Below, in pieces: positions 6,905 to 10,672 of a stretch of DNA of 10,672 nt (position 1 is the stretch's first letter; each line of letters starts with the position of its first letter). The stretch spans positions 1 to 10,672 of the forward strand of contig DHMD01000049.1 in NCBI GenBank assembly GCA_002405615.1, read 5' to 3'. Origin of the DNA: Christensenella sp. UBA4651. Its GTDB lineage: Bacteria; Bacillota; Clostridia; Christensenellales; UBA1242. Below the pieces are notes generated by a model that was not told the origin of the DNA, made no database searches, and saw only the letters and a list, made by a program, of their open reading frames with translations. The translations under genes and the position numbers were made by a program.

Positions 6905-7357
6905 ATGGATATGGCTATAATGATGTGGATTTGGCTTGCGGTAATCGCTGTTTCGGCATTTATCGAGGCGTTCACTCTACAAATGGCGAGTATATGGTTT
7001 GTACCGGGCGGACTGGTCGCACTAATTTTATATTTTTGCGGAGTCAGCTACGAGTGGCAAATTGTCGCTTGTATCGTAATTTCATTAGCATTGCTATTTA
7101 GTTTGAGAGGTTTTTGCCTCAAAGTCTTGTTCAAAAACAAAGTAGATGACAAGACTAATTCGGACTCTTTGGTCGGGCAAAAGACCCCGCTAATCAAAGC
7201 AATTACTGAGGACGAAAAGGGCGAGGTAAGAATCAACGACATCGTTTGGACAGCTGTTACCGAGGGACAAGCCAGTATCCCCGCTGGCACTGAGGTAGAG
7301 ATAATCGCCATTCGTGGCAATAAGCTTATTGTGAAACCTGCCTCAAAACCCGAGTAA
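6905..7357 (+). CDS. NfeD-like membrane protein (short form)
   Basis: A 150-residue protein of the short NfeD type (like E. coli YbbK). Three hydrophobic helices at about residues 6-23, 28-46 and 50-68 anchor it. A short charged linker follows, then a small beta-rich OB-fold domain from about 88 to 146, starting LVGQ and ending GNKLIVKP as in the family. There is no serine-protease domain, so it is not the long NfeD form. The ATG at 6905 is used because AGGAGG lies 8 bases upstream. The SPFH gene follows 42 bases downstream without a terminator; these families commonly occur together, and NfeD proteins are thought to help organise their SPFH partner in the membrane. Confidence 0.88.
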   Translation: MDMAIMMWIWLAVIAVSAFIEAFTLQMASIWFVPGGLVALILYFCGVSYEWQIVACIVISLALLFSLRGFCLKVLFKNKVDDKTNSDSLVGQKTPLIKAITEDEKGEVRINDIVWTAVTEGQASIPAGTEVEIIAIRGNKLIVKPASKPE

Positions 7358-7399
7358 AATCTAAAACAAAAAACAAAACAACCACAAAAGGAGTAAATT

Positions 7400-8293
7400 A
7401 TGTCACCAATTTTAATCGCAGTTATAGTAGTAGCCGTAGTAGCATTTATCATACTCGGCTTCAGTATCAGAGTGGTACACCAATCAACCGCAATCGTAAT
7501 TGAGCGTGTCGGTAAATTCAACCGTGTCCTAGAAACAGGTATCCACTTTGTAATCCCATTCTTTGAGAGAGCGGCGAGCAAGCCAATTAGCCTAAAAGAG
7601 CAAGTAAAGGACTTTAAGCCGCAACCAGTTATCACAAAAGATAATGTAACAATGCAAATCGACACCGTTGTGTACTATCAGGTTACCGACCCAAAACTTT
7701 ACACATACGGCGTGGAATACCCAATTTACGCAATCGAGAACTTGACCGCCACTACTTTGCGTAACCTTGTCGGCGAACTCGAACTCGACAGCACCCTCAC
7801 CTCTCGTGATACAATCAACAACAAAATGCGTATTGTCCTCGATGAGGCAACGGACGCTTGGGGTATCAAAATCAATCGTGTCGAACTCAAAAACATTCTC
7901 CCCCCAAAAGACATTCAACAGGCAATGGAAAAGCAAATGCGTGCCGAGCGTGAACGCCGTGAGGCTATTCTAAAAGCCGAGGGCGAAAAACGCAGTAATA
8001 TCCTCGTTGCCGAGGGTGAGAAAGAGGCAGAGGTTCTCCGCGCAGAGGCAAAACGCCTAGCACTTATCAAAGAGGCAGAGGGTACAGCAGACGCTATCAA
8101 GTTGATTATTGACGCAAAACCTGACCAAGCATATCTAACTCTCAAAGGTTATGAGGCTCTCGCCGCAGTCGCTGACGGTCAAAGCACTAAATTGGTCGTA
8201 CCAACCGATATCGCAAATATCACTAGCCTACTCGCCACTCTAAAAGAGAGCGTAAACCTCCCAGAACCTACCAAAAAGAAATCAGAAAAATAA
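7400..8293 (+). CDS. SPFH-domain protein, stomatin/QmcA-like
   Basis: A 297-residue membrane scaffold protein. One N-terminal hydrophobic helix (about 4-25) is followed directly by an SPFH/band-7 domain (about 26-180) with the usual ERVGKFNRVLETGIHFVIPF opening. A long charged, Ala/Glu/Arg-rich coiled coil (about 175-235) comes next, then a tail ending in Lys and Glu. Length and layout fit bacterial stomatin-like proteins (QmcA, YbbK partner) rather than the much longer flotillins. Such proteins oligomerise on the inner face of the membrane, marking microdomains and often restraining membrane proteases. AGGAG lies 6 bases before the ATG. It is the second gene of an operon with the NfeD-like protein and ends just before a terminator. 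Confidence 0.92.
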   Translation: MSPILIAVIVVAVVAFIILGFSIRVVHQSTAIVIERVGKFNRVLETGIHFVIPFFERAASKPISLKEQVKDFKPQPVITKDNVTMQIDTVVYYQVTDPKLYTYGVEYPIYAIENLTATTLRNLVGELELDSTLTSRDTINNKMRIVLDEATDAWGIKINRVELKNILPPKDIQQAMEKQMRAERERREAILKAEGEKRSNILVAEGEKEAEVLRAEAKRLALIKEAEGTADAIKLIIDAKPDQAYLTLKGYEALAAVADGQSTKLVVPTDIANITSLLATLKESVNLPEPTKKKSEK

Positions 8294-8295
8294 AT

Positions 8296-8353
8296 AAAAA
8301 GCCTCAAATTTGACTATCCTTAATTTAGGACAACATTCAAATTCGGGCTTTTT
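8296..8353 (+). terminator. Terminator of the nfeD-SPFH operon
   Basis: AAAAAGCC (8296-8303) pairs with GGCTTTTT (8346-8353). AATTTGA/TCAAATT extends the stem after a small bulge, and TCCT/AGGA pairs near the tip. The stem begins 2 bases after the SPFH stop codon, and its T-run forms the 3' end. Confidence 0.8.
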
Positions 8354-8431
8354 CTTAATTATGCAAACGCTCCTCCCTCCCAAATATTAAACAGTTTCCT
8401 CCCCGAATAATCAAAATCGCCACCCAATCAC

Positions 8432-8460
8432 TTGAAAAATTTGCAAAAATTTACTATAAT
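8432..8460 (+). promoter_or_regulatory. Promoter of the HAD-Pr6Pr operon
   Basis: TTGAAA (8432-8437), a 17-base spacer and TATAAT (8455-8460) form a near-consensus sigma-A promoter. The start near 8467 leaves a leader of about 45 bases. I see nothing further in 8354-8431. Confidence 0.8.
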
Positions 8461-8511
8461 TATTCCAAAGCCCCTCGCAGAGTAAAACTACAAAGCGAAA
8501 AGGAGACCCCT

Positions 8512-9216
8512 ATGCAGATGAAAGAATATTGGTGCCAGCATTTTGATTATGACGACACAAGAGTCATAGTCCTCGATTTTGACGGTGTACTGTACTCCGC
8601 CCCAACTTATGATTTGGAGTATGCAGATTATCTTGCCCGTATGGTTAGCATTTTGAGTATCGAAAACTGGTCTATCGGGGACGCACGCAAAGTCCTCGCC
8701 GCAAACAACATCATAGACTGCAAACTTTACGAACACCAAGATATTCGCAGTATTTGTGAGGATAAACTAGGTATACTAATCCGAGAATATGACGACTACC
8801 GCCTAGATAACCCCTTCTTTCCTCGCAAAAGCAAAATACGGACAATTTCGCCCGAAATCCTTAAAAGATTATCTCAACGAAGCAAACTAATCATAGTTTC
8901 AAACGACTCCCTCGCAGCAATCCAAAAAAAGGCAGAAATCCTAGGAATCGACCTCTCCGTATTTACCAACGCCTACACCCCCACACCATATGACGATACC
9001 GAGGCTTTTGATAAGCACGCTCGCTACCACCAAATCATCAATAATTATATTCTTCACGGCACCGAAATTTACGCTGTCGGCACAAATTACTACACCGACA
9101 TCGCCCCACTGATTGACGAGTTCGGCGCTGGGCTGCTAGCAGACCCCACGAACTGCCACGATACTGAAATGTTTCTAGAAGACAAATTCCTAGGAGGTAA
9201 AAATGGTTTTGTGTAA
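8512..9216 (+). CDS. HAD-superfamily hydrolase-like protein
   Basis: A 234-residue cytoplasmic protein with HAD phosphatase motifs. Motif I is LDFDGVLYS, with nucleophile Asp22 and acid Asp24. Motif II is IIVSND with Ser130. Motif III is probably Lys168 in DKHARYH, and motif IV is AVGTNYYTDI with Asp196. Between motifs I and II is a helical cap of about 90 residues, so this is a C1-type cap, as in beta-phosphoglucomutase and pyrimidine 5'-nucleotidase relatives. In motif IV the first acidic residue expected after Gly is Thr191, so the metal site has one acid fewer there than usual. The substrate is unknown. The ATG at 8512 has AGGAG 6 bases upstream; a second ATG at 8518 is less well placed. 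It overlaps the next gene by 14 bases, and the two should be translated together. Confidence 0.78.
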   Translation: MQMKEYWCQHFDYDDTRVIVLDFDGVLYSAPTYDLEYADYLARMVSILSIENWSIGDARKVLAANNIIDCKLYEHQDIRSICEDKLGILIREYDDYRLDNPFFPRKSKIRTISPEILKRLSQRSKLIIVSNDSLAAIQKKAEILGIDLSVFTNAYTPTPYDDTEAFDKHARYHQIINNYILHGTEIYAVGTNYYTDIAPLIDEFGAGLLADPTNCHDTEMFLEDKFLGGKNGFV

Positions 9217-9913
9217 TAATCGAGTTTTTGCCCTTGTTTGGCGCATTTTGGGCTTTGTCATCACCACCACAGGGTTAACATTTCTATTTGTTTCGCCCAA
9301 CGCCCCGCAAATGTGGGTGTATTTTACCATTCAAACCAATATTTTCGCCGCAATCTTGTTTGCCATTTTGATAATCAAAACCGCCATTCAAATCAAAACT
9401 GACGGCACAAAAGGCAACCCAGCCAACATCCACCCCGTCCTACATATCGGAATTGTGTTTTTTATCACAATCACAATGGTAGTCTATTGGACAATGCTGT
9501 CTTGGCAAGCATTCAGTATGGGCAATGGCGAGCCAAACCCGCTAGGACTCATCGGGAGTTACATCGTCCACGGACTCGCCCCTCTTTGGCTGCTTGTTGA
9601 TTTTATACTATTTGTACCGCACAGCAAAATTAACTACCGTTCCGCCATTTGGTGGCTAATCTATCCAATCGCTTATACCCTGTTTGTCCTCGCCCACGCC
9701 GCAATTTTCGGCGAATTTTTGAACGGTTCTAGATTTCCATACTTCTTTATGGATATCGACAAACTCGGCTGGGCTTGCCTCCCAATCGCTATCGGAATGT
9801 ACGCCTTTTTCTACGCACTCGGCTTGCTTTTTGTCTACATCGACAAAACCCTCGCCATTCATATCAAAGCCCGCAACATCGCCCAAGCAAATGACAAAAA
9901 TCCAACCAAATAA
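9203..9913 (+). CDS. Pr6Pr-family integral membrane protein
   Basis: A 236-residue protein with six hydrophobic helices at about residues 10-30, 40-63, 78-100, 115-138, 148-169 and 190-213. The conserved features of the Pr6Pr (FAR-17a/AIG1-like) family are visible: YFTIQTNIF in helix 2, HGLAPLWLLVDFILF in helix 4, and WWLIYPIAYTLF in helix 5. The family has no firmly established function in bacteria; eukaryotic relatives (AIG1/ADTRP) hydrolyse lipid esters using a Thr and a His. The Thr45 and His123 here could correspond, but that is inference. The ATG at 9203 lies 5 bases after AGGAGG (9192-9197) and inside the end of the HAD gene, so expression is probably coupled. The tail (about 214-236) is hydrophilic and probably cytoplasmic. 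Confidence 0.85.
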   Translation: MVLCNNRVFALVWRILGFVITTTGLTFLFVSPNAPQMWVYFTIQTNIFAAILFAILIIKTAIQIKTDGTKGNPANIHPVLHIGIVFFITITMVVYWTMLSWQAFSMGNGEPNPLGLIGSYIVHGLAPLWLLVDFILFVPHSKINYRSAIWWLIYPIAYTLFVLAHAAIFGEFLNGSRFPYFFMDIDKLGWACLPIAIGMYAFFYALGLLFVYIDKTLAIHIKARNIAQANDKNPTK

Positions 9914-9996
9914 CTTCTCCTCACTAAACTTATTTAATAAAAAGCAAAGTAACAAGTCCTCCCCCACACAAAAAAATAAACGCAAAAATAAAACTA

Positions 9997-10071
9997 TTGC
10001 AAATTTAACAATACAAAAAAATATAATAAACATATAAGACAACAGAAAGGCTAGCTATTTTGAAACTAGCG
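9997..10071 (+). promoter_or_regulatory. Possible promoter and small hairpin before the terminator (candidate small RNA)
   Basis: In an AT-rich stretch after the Pr6Pr stop, TTGCAA (9997-10002) and TATAAT (10022-10027) are 19 bases apart, slightly wide. They are followed by a small hairpin of GCTAG (10050-10054) with CTAGC (10066-10070), and then the strong terminator. A transcript starting near 10034 and ending at the T-run would be about 75 bases. Otherwise this is simply the 3' leader of the operon. I see no gene in 9914-10071. Confidence 0.25.
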
Positions 10072-10109
10072 AAAAAGGACTTCAAATATCAAGTTGAAGT
10101 CCTTTTTTT
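10072..10109. terminator. Bidirectional terminator after the HAD-Pr6Pr operon
   Basis: AAAAAGGACTTCAA (10072-10085) pairs perfectly with TTGAAGTCCTTTTT (10094-10107) around an 8-base loop, followed by two more T. The A-run on the left arm makes it work for the minus strand too. The last codons and stop of the minus-strand regulator remnant lie within this hairpin. Confidence 0.9.
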
Positions 10110-10570
10110 GCAAAATAAAACCACCATGTGTAAAACAGATACTGCCTTTATTTCTGGGTCTTCCCTAAACTTTATATTTTCACTCTCTTTGCCAAAACTT
10201 TCAACTGCTTCAGCATATTCAAGTTCGACAACTCTTTCCTTATACTCTTTTGCAGTGTAGGTCACATAGCAATAACCTTTACACTTTAAATTCGGGTTGT
10301 TTTGAGCACATTTCGATCCTGCACCCAACACAAATGTAGCAATGTCAGCCATTGAATCAATAATTCCATGTTTATAATACACAATGTTTTCTGGCACAAC
10401 AATTTCTTTAATGGTATAGTTTTACATAAAATCTCCTTTTTTTGCTTTTTCAATATATTTTTTTATCAGAGAGATTTGATGTTGTTTGTTTACAAGTTCA
10501 GACTTTAAATAGTAATATTCTTTGAATGTTTCAGCATCTAAATCATTTTTCAAAATCGTTTATTTTCCAT
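10089..10570 (-). pseudogene. Decayed MerR-family regulator with GyrI-like effector domain
   Basis: Read leftward, an ATG at 10570 (AAGG upstream) gives only MENKRF and a stop. From 10556, in another frame, comes ILKNDLDAETFKEYY and a charged helix ending KKGDFM, the look of a MerR dimerisation coiled coil. An in-frame TAA (10424-10422) follows. The same frame then continues for about 100 residues as NYTIKEIVV...NYC-like GYCYVTY...ENIKFREDPEIKAVSVLHM, resembling the GyrI-like (AraC effector-binding) domain of Clostridia MerR proteins. The usual ending (HKGPY and about 50 more residues) is absent; the frame instead runs through the terminator hairpin and stops at 10089. So the HTH is missing, there is a nonsense codon, and the C-terminus is truncated. 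The DNA is far richer in A/T than its neighbours. The family call is from memory of related proteins. A GTG at 10397 opens 102 codons but has no ribosome-binding site. Confidence 0.65.
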
Positions 10571-10672
10571 AATTTGTTACCTTGTTCCTTTTTACAATAA
10601 AATATATAAAAATTATTATACATTATAAATCTTTTGATAAATTTGTATTTTTATAACTTATAAGAATATGAG

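Noticed and set aside
7048..7665. 205-codon open frame on the minus strand across nfeD and the SPFH gene
   Set aside because: It lies antisense to two well-recognised genes and crosses their intergenic gap and ribosome-binding site. Its Ser/Thr/Ile-rich translation resembles no family.
9656..10042. 128-codon minus-strand open frame over the end of the Pr6Pr gene
   Set aside because: It is antisense to the conserved C-terminal half of the Pr6Pr gene. Its beginning comes from AT-rich noncoding DNA and there is no ribosome-binding site.
10060..10260. 66-codon plus-strand frame starting with TTG inside the hairpin region
   Set aside because: It runs through the terminator and then antisense to the GyrI-like domain. 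The Ser-rich product is a mirror of real codons.
1..10672. CRISPR arrays, tRNA or rRNA genes, insertion sequences, toxin-antitoxin or phage-defence systems
   Set aside because: No regularly spaced repeats, cloverleaf, rRNA core, transposase or recognised defence protein was found on either strand.

Overview
The window looks like chromosomal DNA from a low-GC, probably anaerobic member of the Bacillota (Clostridia-like). The signs are AT-rich intergenic DNA, strong AGGAGG ribosome-binding sites, a TTG start on the glycerol kinase, sigma-A type promoters with 16-17 bp spacers, hairpin/T-tract terminators, and an SPFH/NfeD pair. I cannot name the genus.

Left part (1-3260): a divergent glycerol catabolism locus. 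On the minus strand are a GlpA-like FAD oxidoreductase with a C-terminal [2Fe-2S] domain (140-1570) and, overlapping it by ATGA, the first 47 codons of a second FAD oxidoreductase that leaves the window at base 1. On the plus strand is glycerol kinase glpK (1720-3195). Back-to-back promoters lie in the short gap, with a 12-bp direct repeat over the minus-strand one. Together these genes would phosphorylate glycerol and oxidise glycerol 3-phosphate. A bidirectional terminator (3225-3258) separates glpK from the convergent next gene.

Middle (3379-6904): one large MMPL/RND-type membrane transporter on the minus strand (3379-6240), then about 660 bases without a gene. This gap holds the transporter's extended -10 promoter, two copies of a TTGTACA-type box, an AT-rich hairpin, and a conspicuous GC-rich (about 54%) block at 6621-6760. 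That block can fold into a three-way junction and is the best candidate here for an undescribed structured RNA or repeat element.

Right part: two plus-strand operons with clear promoters. The first is nfeD plus an SPFH (stomatin/QmcA-like) gene (6905-8293), a membrane-microdomain pair. The second is a HAD-like hydrolase translationally overlapped with a Pr6Pr-type membrane protein (8512-9913). A bidirectional terminator at 10072-10109 follows.

Right edge (10089-10570, minus strand): very AT-rich DNA carrying the decayed remains of a MerR-family regulator with a GyrI-like ligand-binding domain. The DNA-binding part is missing, an in-frame TAA separates the coiled coil from the ligand domain, and the end of the ligand domain is lost into the terminator. 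No tRNA, rRNA, CRISPR array, intact mobile element or obvious defence system is visible.
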